Assembly: GCA_018524725.1 (NCBI GenBank)
Contig: JAEUWP010000070.1
Coordinates: 1-32,325 of the forward strand
Length of the DNA: 32,325 nucleotides
Direction of reading: 5' to 3'
DNA from: Podaxis mareebaensis
Taxonomy: Eukaryota; Basidiomycota; Agaricomycetes; Agaricales; Agaricaceae
Shown here: piece after piece, positions 22,239 to 32,249 of the stretch
How the letters are laid out: every line of letters begins with the position of its first letter
How positions within the stretch are numbered: the first letter of the stretch is position 1
Position numbers and translations under genes: made by a program
The notes under the pieces: model-generated
What the model saw: the letters and a program-made list of their open reading frames with translations, nothing else
What the model was told of the DNA's origin: nothing
Databases searched by the model: none

Positions 22239-24016
22239 TTACAACAGGAAATCAATGTTGTCATCGTCAACTACAGGCCACTTTGTTGAAGGTCCAGTGA
22301 AGAGGTCGGAAGATGTATCGCTGATGATCAGCAATGATGAGAACTGTGCAGACAGATCCCCAGTTGCCCAGAGAGGACCTGCTGTGTGCTTGACCAGAAC
22401 AGGGGTTGAGGGTGCAGTGGAGACGTTAGGCACTAAGGGACTGGCAATGATGGTTGGGATTGCTATCTTGCTTTCGGATGCTAGCCAAATAATCATTAGT
22501 TAGTAATTGAGGAAAAATAAGGAACACACCATTATTCCCTACAAGCCTGGGCTTCTTGCGTGGTGGACGGACACATGTATTCATATCGGGTTCTGATGTA
22601 TGTAATTAGCCATGTCAATAGAGAAGTGACAAACATGGGAAGACTTACTGTCATCCTCGATGTCGGAGCTTAGCTCAATAACCTCACGTTTGATGCCTAT
22701 GACCTCTTGAGGCAATGAGTCTGAATCTCCGTTGTCCAGGTCTGGAAATTCTTCAAGGACCTCAATACCTTTCCATTTGAGGACAAGGTGTTTGGGAATC
22801 TGTACATTGAGAGCTGAAAAAGCACTGAGTAAATGATCAATAAGATAGATCAAGGGACTTACTAAGGAATAACTTCTGTTTTCCATCACCTGTTTTCCAT
22901 TTCAGCGCATACTTGACGACCTGCTCGCCGTTTGGAGCATTCATATCTTTGAAGTGGATGACATTGAACTTCCCACGTCCAAAGTCAATGAGGCGCCAAG
23001 GGCACCTCTCAAACAGGCTACCACCAGGCTCACTAGCAGTGCTGATGTGTAGGTCAATACGCTGCTCATACCAGGCAAAAACCTCAGGAAATAACTCCAT
23101 GAAATGGGCGGTCAGCTCCTCATTCGACCACGTCTTGTTGATTATTAACAGTTTACCAGCTGAGCAATCCATCGTGACTGCTAGCTTGCAATCGGCTAAG
23201 TGGTCGATGTTAAGGTCCTGGTTACAAAGACACGAGTTCTTGAGTTGATTGAGAAGGGAGTCTGGGTCAGCATAATCACATAGAAAATATTGCCTTCCAT
23301 CGTGATACAGAAACGTGTTCTCATGTTCATTCTGAATAGAGACAGATCAGAAAAGGAAAGATGAGAATAAAATCTATAATTACCCAATCAATGCCAAATG
23401 GGAGTAAGACGATTGCACCAATATGATGCTCTGGGCTATTGGTGCGCTTGAAGCTGATGTCAGTCAAGTGTGAGGTTCTGAAATGACTGGAATTACGAAC
23501 TTTGGAAGTCGATCTAGAGGCCCTTAAAGGAAGCGGGATGATAGGACAATTCACAGCAAGCCTGGGCTTGGGCTTGGGCTTGGGGACAGGCATTACTGGT
23601 CCTGGACAAGCAGAAACTGATGTGATGGTCTTCATTGATGATTTCCCGTAGCGCTTCAGACCAGCGTTGGTCTCTTTACGAGCGCGCTCCAGGTCTTCAT
23701 CTGTTGCAAGTGAGCGTGCATTGGAAGTGGCAGTGGCAAGTGAGTTGATGATTTTCTGCGCTTTCTTATGGGCTGCGGAAGCACTCATGGTCCCAGCTTT
23801 GCGCACTCGAATTTGACTTGGGGCTGGAGGACTCATCGAGTTGTCGGATTCATCAAAGTTGACCTAATCCAAGTCAGTGCCAATTTTCCCAAATGCATGA
23901 TGAAATCTCACCTCTTCCTCAACATCAGAGGGTTCAACATATACCGCTTTGGCCTTTGATTCTTTCTGATGGCGTGGAGGCAGTTCGGGCGATTGATCAG
24001 TAGAGACAGACGACAT
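22239..24016 (-). CDS. Gene A: unrecognised intact protein carried beside the transposase
   Basis: Six exons join in phase to 507 residues: 23912-24016, 23384-23863, 22863-23331, 22649-22813, 22530-22592 and 22239-22480. Introns are 48-56 bp with clean borders. Residues 1-130 are polar and probably disordered, including a KPKPKPKPR run. About 150-350 is a folded-looking domain with ENTFLYHDGRQYFLCDYADP, a Cys pair in SCLCNQD, IDFGRGKFNVIHFKD and ALKWKTGDGKQ. The tail is acidic, then has a basic RPPRKKPR patch that may be a nuclear signal. No family was recognised. It sits 104 bp downstream of the transposase stop, on the same strand, with its own TATA-like site. Unlike the other genes of the block it has no in-frame stop. 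It may be an accessory factor of the element. Confidence 0.75.
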
Positions 24017-24104
24017 GGGGGTAATGAAAAAGAGTGACTCAGACGTAGAAGGTAAAGAGAAAAAGAACAATGGAATTAAGAAGCATGAAGTTATTGTGAC
24101 TGGT

Positions 24105-24114
24105 GTATATATAC
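24105..24114 (-). promoter_or_regulatory. TATA-like box upstream of gene A
   Basis: The palindromic gtatatatac lies about 90 bp upstream of the gene A start codon and just after the transposase stop codon. The position suggests that gene A has its own promoter rather than depending on read-through. Confidence 0.45.
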
Positions 24115-24120
24115 ACAAGT

Positions 24121-26036
24121 TCAATCACAAGACTGTAAAGCAAGAATACTCTCCAATAGATAGAGGCCTAGTGCCCAACCCTCAGTGCGTGGCAACCAGA
24201 TGGAGCGAGTAAGACTGATACGTAGCACAGTTCTCCGTCTTCCAACTTGAATGTCTTCGTAGGGTAGGTAATCTCTGTTCCATTCACCATGTCGTACATT
24301 ATACCCTTCTGGCACGAATCCAGAGTCCTGCATTGTTACCAGCTGGTGCTTGAATGCAATCATCTCGGCTTTGTCAAGCGGACAATTGTTCTGTGGGACA
24401 GGAACAGCCTCATGGTGTGCACTGGATTCGATCTGTGCATTCGCTGCTTCAACCTCCGTTTCTTCATCTTGTGCGGATCCAGCACCCTGCTGGCGGGAAT
24501 TACGCTCCAAATGGTGACCTTCAGTACCATAGTACCGTTCAATGAGGTCAATGGGAACGTCTTCACATTCATCCCCATAGAACCTGTGTAACAGTTGTCC
24601 TTTGGCTTCTAGTTGCTAATAATACGTCAGCTTCCTCCAAAGCAGGATGAGCAATTGCATACGTACCACTGGCGACATATTGTGTCCTTTGCCTGATATG
24701 GGATGATGATTCCAGTTCCCTGCAAACTCGGTGCAGTCGTGGTTTATCAGGTCTAGGAAAAGACGGTGGAGGAGCCAGAGATGAGCTGGCTCCTTCCGGT
24801 CAAGGAAATGGAGCCTCTCGAGTCACAGGAAGAAGCCTTTCCATTCTCGGGCAAATTGTGTTCCAACCTCGACCCAAAGGCGCTCAATACGGGTGTTGTG
24901 AGTGGACGAACCCCAAATGAAACTCACTCGATTGAATCCTCGCAGGAGGATCATCGTCATTGAGACTTCCTTATTCTCCCCACCTCTATCTCCCCTGACT
25001 CTTGAAGGAAGGCCATAGTTTCCAACAGCTTCCATGAACATTTTCAGCACCGTTGCAGACGTATTGTTGGTGCTGGCTTTAATACCAGTGATCTAGAAAC
25101 ATAATTTTAGCTGCTTGAGTCGGGCAACCTTCAGATTTACTTACCAGCTGTGTGTAACCATTGACCACGCCGTGAACGATGATACCCCAGTTGATCAGCT
25201 TATGATGTCCATCAATATGCCAGAGGGCGTGAGGCTGTGAAACACAATACGGTTGTCGGTGAATCTTCTTCATCATATGCTTGCGCAGTGCAATTCCAAG
25301 TCCCATAACTCATGCCATTGAACTTAGGATACGCTTCCTCTGAATGCGCACATTATTCTTTTTGAAAAACCCCAGCACATATCTTTGCCCCATGCTCGGC
25401 CGCTGCTCTTTGAGTGCTGCAAGCACGGCATCGAGATCACTGTTTGACATTGGAAGAAACGGCTTCTTCTTAATCCCATACTGTTTCATTGAACGCTGGA
25501 CGGTTCGGCTTGAAACACCCAGAAGACGAGAGAGCTTGTTGATGGACATTGCTCCTGCACCAAGGATCATCTTCTGAATGACCCTTTTGTCAATGACCTT
25601 CTTCAGTCAGCCTCTTCAACCCGTTCTTGTTGTGGTCACTGCCTCAATCTTATGAACTACTAATCCCTTACTGGTGAAAATATCAATACGCGCTGATACA
25701 AACTAAGTATTTTAATACTCACTCGCCGTCAAGTGCAGATCCCCGATCCTGCAATGCCTTCAGTAGGGATGAAAACCGCTCTGCACACTCATGTATCCAT
25801 AGAATCAGTACACCCTCTCTTGCCTGCGAATTGATAAGAGCCTGAAGCAATGGCTTGGCCTCGTTGGCGATGAGGCGCTGATGGTGCTGGATTCTCTGGC
25901 TATCAACCTCAATTTGGCTGCAGGCCACAGCGAGGCCATTGACATAGACTACATCAAGAGCCTGCAATGCGGTGTGGACTGTAGCCGAGAACTGACTATT
26001 GCTGGGCAGGCACGGAAGTTGAGGTTCGAGAGGCAT
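24121..26036 (-). pseudogene. DDE integrase-type transposase, broken by four TGA codons
   Basis: A retroviral-integrase-like (rve/'integrase core') DDE recombinase of the kind found in eukaryotic cut-and-paste elements; the IS3EU or Ginger-like groups are candidates. Four exons join in phase over 587 codons: 25723-26036, 25145-25670, 24667-25092 and 24121-24615. Introns are 51-52 bp. Order of parts: N-terminal helical region, helix-turn-helix at about 139-171 (SINKLSRLLGVSSRTVQRSM), catalytic domain with D258 (WHIDGHHKL), D315 (RVRGDRGGEN) and E350 (RIERLW), then a C-terminal region of unknown role. The DDE spacing is D-56-D-34-E and all three acids are kept. In-frame TGA codons lie at 25616-25618, 25607-25609, 25310-25312 and 24823-24825 (codons 123, 126, 225, 370). 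Recognisable sequence continues on both sides of each and no intron can remove them. It is probably a dead copy, unless TGA is read through. Confidence 0.88.
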
Positions 26037-26205
26037 AACGTTCGACAGTAAGTGGAGAGGTGGTTAGATAATATACTCGAGAGACACTGCTGGCAGTCGC
26101 CAGTTGGTGGTTCTAATCCGATAATCTTGATATAACTGAAATAGAGAACCTGTAGCAAATCACTATTTTAGGAGGATGGCCCATAGCACTAGCAAGCAAT
26201 CATCA
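26037..26205. promoter_or_regulatory. Short divergent promoter between transposase and BTB gene
   Basis: Only 169 bp separate the two start codons, which point away from each other. An AT-rich stretch gataatatact at about 26067-26078 could be a TATA element for the transposase. The sequence gatataactg near 26130 could serve the BTB gene. The tight spacing suggests shared control. Confidence 0.4.
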
Positions 26206-27229
26206 ATGGATTCCCTTCCCCCAACTCAACCTCCAGCGTATTCGTCACAACTGCTAACTCCAGACTGGGTTAGATATCCAGATCCGGCATGTTGGGTTGA
26301 GGATCGTACACTTGTGTTTCTTGTGCGTTGACTAGCGACAATTCTGCCATAAATTTGCTGACTTCAATGCGGAATAGGTTGAAAATAAATTGTTTTGCTT
26401 CAACGTCACTCGTCTTAGCCGTTATTCCAGCAGCTTTCGTGATCTGGTGGATGCTTGTCCTCCAGGCGGTTGCAAAGGCACAGATGTGGACCCCGTGTTG
26501 TTGGATGGAATCAGCGCCAATGCACTGGCGTCTTTCATTCACTGGTTTTTCTATACATGGGTAGTGCACCTCCGGAACGAAATCCTTGCTAACCGCAATT
26601 CCAACAGCGACCATGATGAAATGGGTGCACGCGAGATCGATGAGGAATTCCTTGTTGGGGTATTGACGGTATCACGGTATTGGAACATTCAAAAGGGGGA
26701 GGATTTTGTGCGAAAACACTTCATCGACATCCACCCCGCTTTGCCTCCGAGCCGGCAGTTGGAACTGGCGAGGCGGTTTCAGGTCCAAGAGTGGATTGGC
26801 CTGGCTGTGCGGTCACTGGTTTTATCTCCCATATCCCCATTGAAATTCAATGATATTGAATGGATGACGGGAAAAGTGTTTGTCATTGTTGCAAAGGCAC
26901 ACGATGCACTGATCTATGAGAGATCTCAGTGTGCATTCAACCCACCCTGAGTCTCTGACATTCCACCATGCGACCGACACATTCATTGCACGACCCACTG
27001 GGACAAGGGTTGGTGGGAATATGTTGCAAAATGGTTACTTGATCTTTCCCAGCCTATGGCTATAGGAGAAGAGACAAGCTGCGTACAGTCCACAGCTTTT
27101 CCAAGTGTTTCACCAGTGTGTAAGGATGCTCTCATTCAGCTGATGGTGGCACAGGATTACTTTGGCAGGGGGGAGAAGATCCTCAAGGCAGCAGAAGCTG
27201 GGGTTTGCAAACTATATGGACTAAACTAG
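26206..27229 (+). pseudogene. BTB/POZ-domain protein, interrupted by one TGA
   Basis: This matches the pattern of basidiomycete BTB proteins, which dimerise and often act as adaptors for ubiquitin ligases or in transcription. Exons 26206-26322 and 26378-27229 join in phase across a 55-bp intron, giving 323 codons. The start MDSLPPTQPP precedes the BTB core: FLVENKLFCFNVTRLSRYS, SSFRDLVDACPPGG, LDGISANALASFIHWFFYT. A helical second half follows, with VSRYWNIQKG, LPPSRQLELARRFQVQEW and WWEYVAKWLLDL. A TGA at 26948-26950 (codon 230) splits the frame, but the conserved C-terminal part continues in the same frame. No GT-AG intron of realistic size spans the stop. The 230-codon truncated product would keep the BTB core. 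It could be a captured host gene or a genuine element gene. Confidence 0.78.
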
Positions 27230-27802
27230 GTACAATCTTAATAGGTAGTTTAGCGGAGATAGATAGTGAGTAATAGTCCAATCATCCATGAGCCCGAGTG
27301 GCAGCGGGCAAGCCAAGAGGAACAGTGGGCATATTGAGTGTTGCGGTGTGGTGAGAGGGAGTCAGGGCATTGTGAGACGAGAGTGCAAGGAAAGATGATG
27401 AGCTCTGGAACTGTCCAGGAGCCACAATGTGAGACGTCTTGGGACTGCCCAATGATGTAGGACTGAGGGTGTAATCATGACTTGATGAAGATGCTGGCGA
27501 GACAGATGGGAATTAAATGCTGGTGGTGGTGAGAAAAAAACGACCATTGATGCGATCAAGCATCAAGACTTTGCCAACTACGGCTTGGCAACATCCCTTG
27601 ATGGATTGATCCAAAGTCACCCAAAGAACCCTAGCGCCCAACAGTTTACTTTTTCTACGCGTCCTCTCACCTCAAGACACAAACGGCTTAGACCACTGCT
27701 TGCTTTGTTTTCTACTGGGAAGTCCCAGAGAAAAACATCGTCCGAGACTACAGGGCAGTCCCTGAGCCTCTTCTTTCATTATCCTACTGCAAATCCAAAC
27801 AA
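27230..27802. other. Spacer between BTB gene and gene C
   Basis: About 570 bp without a supported gene. A 73-codon frame at 27585-27806 has an ATG but no recognisable content, and it overlaps the start of gene C. The region presumably carries the promoter of gene C. Confidence 0.45.
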
Positions 27803-30700
27803 ATGAAAGGCCGCTGCTGGATTATTAATGGCGATATGTATTATTCGCCCAATAGTGATAGGCAACCTATGATTCCACTGTGAGATGAGGAAGCTGTGAC
27901 TTTTACGCCAGGTGTCTCGAGAGTTGAAAACTTTGAAAAGCTGCATTGGTGGAAGAAGGAGACGGAGTGGCTGGGCTTTGTCCCAAGTCGCCCCGTTCCT
28001 TACAGTGGTGTTTGGTTTGAGACTCTGGCCAATTTACTGAGGTGGATTCATTGCACACAGGATGGTGGTTATGTACTACTGGGATCAATAGCTACCCAGT
28101 GGTTGGCAATCGATAAATTGATATACGAAGTCACAAACACCCTTGGAACAAGAAATAAACTGCAGTATATACGTCCGTTCTTTCCTTACCAATGGAACTA
28201 CGCGGCAAGTCACCCAACGCTGGAAACTGCCATGGACCATATAGAGGCTGGGAGAGATTGGTTCGCCATCTGGATTGGGCTGCTGTTCTGGATGATAAGG
28301 AAGATACCGGAAGACAGGGAGTTCGTTGAAGGGCTATCGCCTCCGAATTGGTTCAAGCAAGTTGTGCAGGCTAAAAATGATCAGGCAACTCTCGATAGCA
28401 TTCGAATTGCTCCTCTGCTCCAGCAATTCTGGAATATCAACTGTGTGGGCCTCTGGCTTCATCACCCAAATGATGAGCAACTCCAACCGCACGCAAGGTG
28501 GTTTGTCAAACAGGGTGTGCCAGTGTGGTATCGTTGGGGAGACAGGGAAAGGGCCAGCAGCCGACACAGCAATTTTGAATTGCTCAGTCCGTCAAATGAA
28601 GAATACCAGGCTGCAACCACATGGGTTGGCTCATCACTTACCTACTCGGAATCCGTGACTTCTGTCTCCATGAATTGGCCTGCGGGTGCCACCAACCGTG
28701 GTGAAAGCCCAAGCAATTCATTTAGCCCTCCCCATGTCGATACAGATCTATTCTCTCCGACGAGCTCGACTACAGACTGGCTAGCTCCTTCAAGTCTGAC
28801 CATGAGCCAATTCACTCCCCAAAGTCCTCGGCCAATTATAGAGCCGGCAAGTGAGACCAATATCCCCCAGACCACACCAGACAAGCGAAAGCGGGTTACT
28901 GTCTTTAGACTACCGTCTGAGTCCAGGTGTTCTGTCTGGGAGCCTTTCTTCGAGGAGCGGAAGCGAGCGCACGAGTGGAAGCACGCATGGGAGACGCCAG
29001 CCACTCAACAAAGAAGAGAGAACCAGGAGAGGAATCCACCGATGACCAGCGCAGCCGTCTACGAGTGGGAATGGAATCTCCAGGGCAACTTTGAGTGGGT
29101 GCTAGTGTCTAAAGCCGATAGAAAAGAGACTCTGGAGAGATTCAGCATGCATCAGAAGCGCTACGATCCCTACTACAATGAGTGGGATTGTTGCATCGAA
29201 TTTGGTCCGGATGATGAAGAAGATGACACTGACTCGATCAATATTGAATACGTCGACCTAAGGGAACCAGTAACAACCATGCAAACTGTAGAAACGGCGG
29301 ATGCTAATGTAACATCATGCCTCGAGGTCGAGACCGACGATCTCTTGCTGCCGAAAATTGGAACGGAACCGAATCCAGGTGAGTCCAAAAACACTACGCT
29401 CGCGGAACCCATGGTAAAACTAACTACAATTGAAGCAGAACTGGAACCGCACCTGAACATCGCGACCAATGAGGTCATGCTCCCGTTTGCCCCCACACAA
29501 CAGTACGAAGACTCTGATGGGGAGCAAGTACAACTTGAAGTGCTCCAGATACTTTCGGAACACTTCGGTTTCGTTCCTCCTGTTCCACTACCATCATCCT
29601 TCACTGAACCCACCTCAGACTCGGACTTCAAATCTTTGCTTTCAGTCCTTGGAATGCACGGCATCAAATCATCGAACACATTCTTCAAGACGCCTATTGG
29701 CAAGCAGTGCGCTGTATTCCTCAGGTCGTTCACGGGAAGGTTGGACAAGAAACCCGAGTCAGACTTGTGGGACCTCTCCCCAGACAACAGACAGACATTG
29801 TGCTTTTCCATGCGTCTCAGTTCAATCAGGATCGTGAGGAACAAGGCAGAAATGCTCTATATGTTTGACTTGGGAACCCAAAGTACCGTTCCATGGAAGT
29901 TGGCGGTCCCATCTGCGTCAGCTGCATTGTATATTTGTCGTCTTCCTGAAGGCATGTCCGAGGAAGAACTGGCTTGGGAGATCATGCAGAATGGCATCCG
30001 TTTCCGCACCCTCCAACGTCGCGACACTCTCAAAGTTGCACCAATGGAGAAGCCTGCTGCAACGATGGTTCCCATGAGGCTCTCCGGACACGTCTTCAAC
30101 AAGAGGGACCATGAATTCTATGAGAAACAGTGCCAGTCACTCTTCTCCCTTCGATGTTCTCGTGCTGCTCTGCTTAGAGGGGGATATGTATGGCGCGTTG
30201 CTTCTCAATATCTCAGTTTTGCAGAGGCGATCCGAGGTCCCTGGGGAATTCGCAACAACACAAACGAAATTTTCACAGTGCAGGATAGCAATGGGATAGA
30301 GTACATCGACAATAACTTGACAGACAACGAGTTGGAGGTACTGTGCGGAGTATACAGGACATTCACAGGTAAATAACAAATGTACAAAGTTACGAGACCC
30401 TGATATGTCCACTGAGTAGGCACGGACATGAGCATAGCCAAAATGTCATGGTATCCACTGCCAGGGACATTTGAAGGCAACGGTGAAGACTTGGGTCGAT
30501 GGACACCCCGCAACAAAATCGAGTGGAAGAAGCGCAACAACATGATCTTGAACGAGAATGCTGACATCAAACTCTGCTCTCCCATCAATGTGACGAAGTG
30601 GTGTGATAGATTGCGTGGTTTCAAAGACAGTAGACAGGCAATGAAAAAGTTGGAAGAGTTGTCAAGGAAGTTCTTAAAAGATGAAGTTGGCTATGTTTGA
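27803..30700 (+). pseudogene. Gene C: large unrecognised protein with an early TGA
   Basis: Exons 27803-30368 and 30420-30700 join in phase across a 51-bp intron, giving 949 codons. The start MKGRCWIINGDMYYSPNSDR is followed at codon 27 by TGA (27881-27883). The frame is then open for more than 2.4 kb. The N-terminal third is Trp/Tyr-rich and looks folded (VPSRPVPYSGVWFETLANLL, PFFPYQWNYAA, GVPVWYRWGDRE). The middle is Ser/Thr/Pro-rich, then acidic (FGPDDEEDDTDSI). The C-terminus has MSWYPLPGTFEGNG and GRWTPRNKIEWKKR. I believe similar proteins recur as unnamed repeats in mushroom genomes, but I cannot name a family or an activity. There is no membrane segment and no nuclease motif. The early stop probably silences it; no good ATG follows soon after. 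Confidence 0.72.
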
Positions 30701-31403
30701 CAAAATGTCGAACATCGAACCGGTGCATATAGTCACGTTCGCATTGTAATGTACTTGCTAACTGTTACCTACATGTATAGTTGCAGCTTGTTCCAAACGT
30801 TTGACAAGCCTAGCTTCATCAATGCGTCGGGATATTCTTGGAGCACGCTGGTCACGCAGGATACGTTTGCTATTGATAGTTATGCATGCATCTTGAACAT
30901 CCGTCCATTATGTCTTTTTTTTCGGCCGTAAATGTGAAACAAAGTTGACACATCCTCCCTAGGCCTTTATCAAGGGATCTCAAGTTATGAACATCCCAGG
31001 TTGTCACTGCGACGGATCTCCGAACTCGTTCTGACGGTGGATATGCAGACTATGTATATCTTCCTATTGCCACCACATGTTATGACACGACGTCTTCAGA
31101 TGCGGACCGGTGAAGTACACACTAGATGGATGGTCAAAGAGGCCCGTTCAGAAAAGAACTTGGATACCCTTGCAGATTTAGAATCAGCCCAGATCCACCT
31201 GCTAGCCTTGCTCCACTACACTACTCACCTGATATATGTTACAGAGCCTTCCGGATGGGTGCGTGTACTCTGTGATGATATTTTCCACTTCCTCTGGCTG
31301 TGGATGTCCGTGGACCCTGTTTCGAGGTAAGATGCCTTACTTGGGTGGGCAGTCAACGCCCTCTCTACCCGCTTCCTGCCCCTATTCTGCCTGTTACTAG
31401 ATG
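30701..31403. other. Right flank of the element, nothing supported
   Basis: Short frames only. A T-run at about 30914-30922 and several CpG words occur. If the block to the left is a transposon, its right end could be here, but no terminal repeat was recognised. Confidence 0.4.
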
Positions 31404-32249
31404 TTACAAGGTTTCTTCTTTGGCTAAGCAACGCCTAAGTCGGAGCCTATCCTTGTAGGTGGGGTGAGCAAGGGTCCTTGTCCTGTACAGATCTGAAGGG
31501 GCTGCTCTGTTTAACCTCGGGTGGCTGAGGTTGCGGGGGCGGTTGAACTGGTTGCTGGGGAGCGGGAGTAGGGTGTCCTGATGATTGTTGCTGGTACGGG
31601 GGTGGAATTGAGGCTGCGCTTGGAGGTCGAGCGAGTTGTTGCGGGGGTTGTACAACAGCGGGAGGGATAGTGACAGTGGTCGACATTTGTTGTCTTCGTT
31701 CTCTAGCTGCTTCTCTTCTTCCTCTAATATTGGCGGTAAGCCGTGGTTCCCAAGGGGCAATTTCGTCGAGGTTAAGAGATCTGACTCTTCGCGGAGGTCT
31801 TGTTCTAGCTGGAGAAACGAGGGGTGAGACTGGGGATGCTGAACGTCGAGCTGTTTCGTCACTGCTGTTGGAGTCTTGGGTTCTAACTCGTTCCAGTAAG
31901 GCGGCTGCTTCTCCTGAAATGGTGAGGGGAGTCGGGGAGTGGAAGGACATTCAAGATTCCTCTCGATGAGGGCTTGAATTAAATCCTGAATCTGATTGGG
32001 TGTAAGGTCGAGGTGTCGGAGGCTGGGAGGAATTAAAGAAAAGATAGAAATATTGTCCTGCGAGGAACTCCAGGAAGATGATAAGGTAGAATAAATAGAA
32101 GAACGGTCGTATGGTTGAGAGTCGTCGATTTCAGGTGATCGAGAACTTTCGTCGATTTCTGCTAATCGAGAACGAGATTCGATTTCTGTCGATCGAGAAC
32201 GCCTTTCGATTTCTGACGATCGAGAACGCTTCACCTTGACAGACGTCAA
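31404..32249 (-). CDS. Low-complexity Arg/Ser- and Pro/Gln-rich open frames, possible gag-like remnant
   Basis: Two overlapping minus-strand frames are open here. One runs 281 codons without an ATG (a TTG lies at its upstream end, just after a TAA). It begins with four 9-residue RSRSxEIxx-type repeats. The other starts with ATG at 31950 and runs 167 codons to 31447. It contains SLNLDEIAPWEPRL, a basic RGRREAARERRQQ stretch and a Pro/Gln-rich end. A change of frame near 31950 could join the two into one product. The composition recalls the N-terminal part of LTR-retrotransposon Gag proteins, but no zinc knuckle or protease follows, so the identity is open. Confidence 0.35.
   Translation of the reverse strand: MTSVKVKRSRSSEIERRSRSTEIESRSRLAEIDESSRSPEIDDSQPYDRSSIYSTLSSSWSSSQDNISIFSLIPPSLRHLDLTPNQIQDLIQALIERNLECPSTPRLPSPFQEKQPPYWNELEPKTPTAVTKQLDVQHPQSHPSFLQLEQDLREESDLLTSTKLPLGNHGLPPILEEEEKQLENEDNKCRPLSLSLPLLYNPRNNSLDLQAQPQFHPRTSNNHQDTLLPLPSNQFNRPRNLSHPRLNRAAPSDLYRTRTLAHPTYKDRLRLRRCLAKEETL
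32125..32232. repeat. 27-bp tandem repeat, four copies
   Basis: The word tcgatttc starts at 32125, 32152, 32179 and 32206, exactly 27 bases apart. Each copy ends with an atcgagaac-like word. Because 27 is a multiple of three, the minus-strand frame encodes a 9-residue Arg/Ser/Glu repeat. Confidence 0.85.

Larger units (their letters stand above)
22239..30700. mobile_element. Four-gene DDE-transposase element or composite repeat island
   Basis: Two minus-strand genes (gene A, transposase) and two plus-strand genes (BTB, gene C) form a compact divergent block. All have very short introns, and stop-codon decay is of one type. The transposase shows that mobile DNA is present. That the four genes belong to one element is an inference from spacing, orientation and shared decay. 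Terminal inverted repeats and target-site duplications were not found by eye. The tandem arrays at 21.5-22.1 kb are candidates for subterminal repeats of the left end. The right end may lie between 30700 and 31400. Confidence 0.55.

Noticed and set aside
26570..26616. A 47-bp intron in the BTB gene (gtagtgc to ccaacag, with a CTAAC-like branch site)
   Set aside because: Removing it shifts the frame and destroys the conserved second half. The unspliced frame is open.
26880..26990. An intron spanning the TGA at 26948-26950 of the BTB gene
   Set aside because: The only AG after a nearby GT gives about 21 bp, and coding similarity continues right up to both sides of the stop.
27871..27915. A tiny intron removing the TGA at 27881-27883 of gene C (gtgagat to gccag)
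   Set aside because: It would be about 32 bp, shorter than every other intron here, and the join creates a new stop shortly afterwards.
29173..29844. A 223-codon minus-strand frame opposite gene C
   Set aside because: It is the antisense shadow of the acidic, Ser-rich middle of gene C, and its Ser/Val-rich translation is typical of such shadows.
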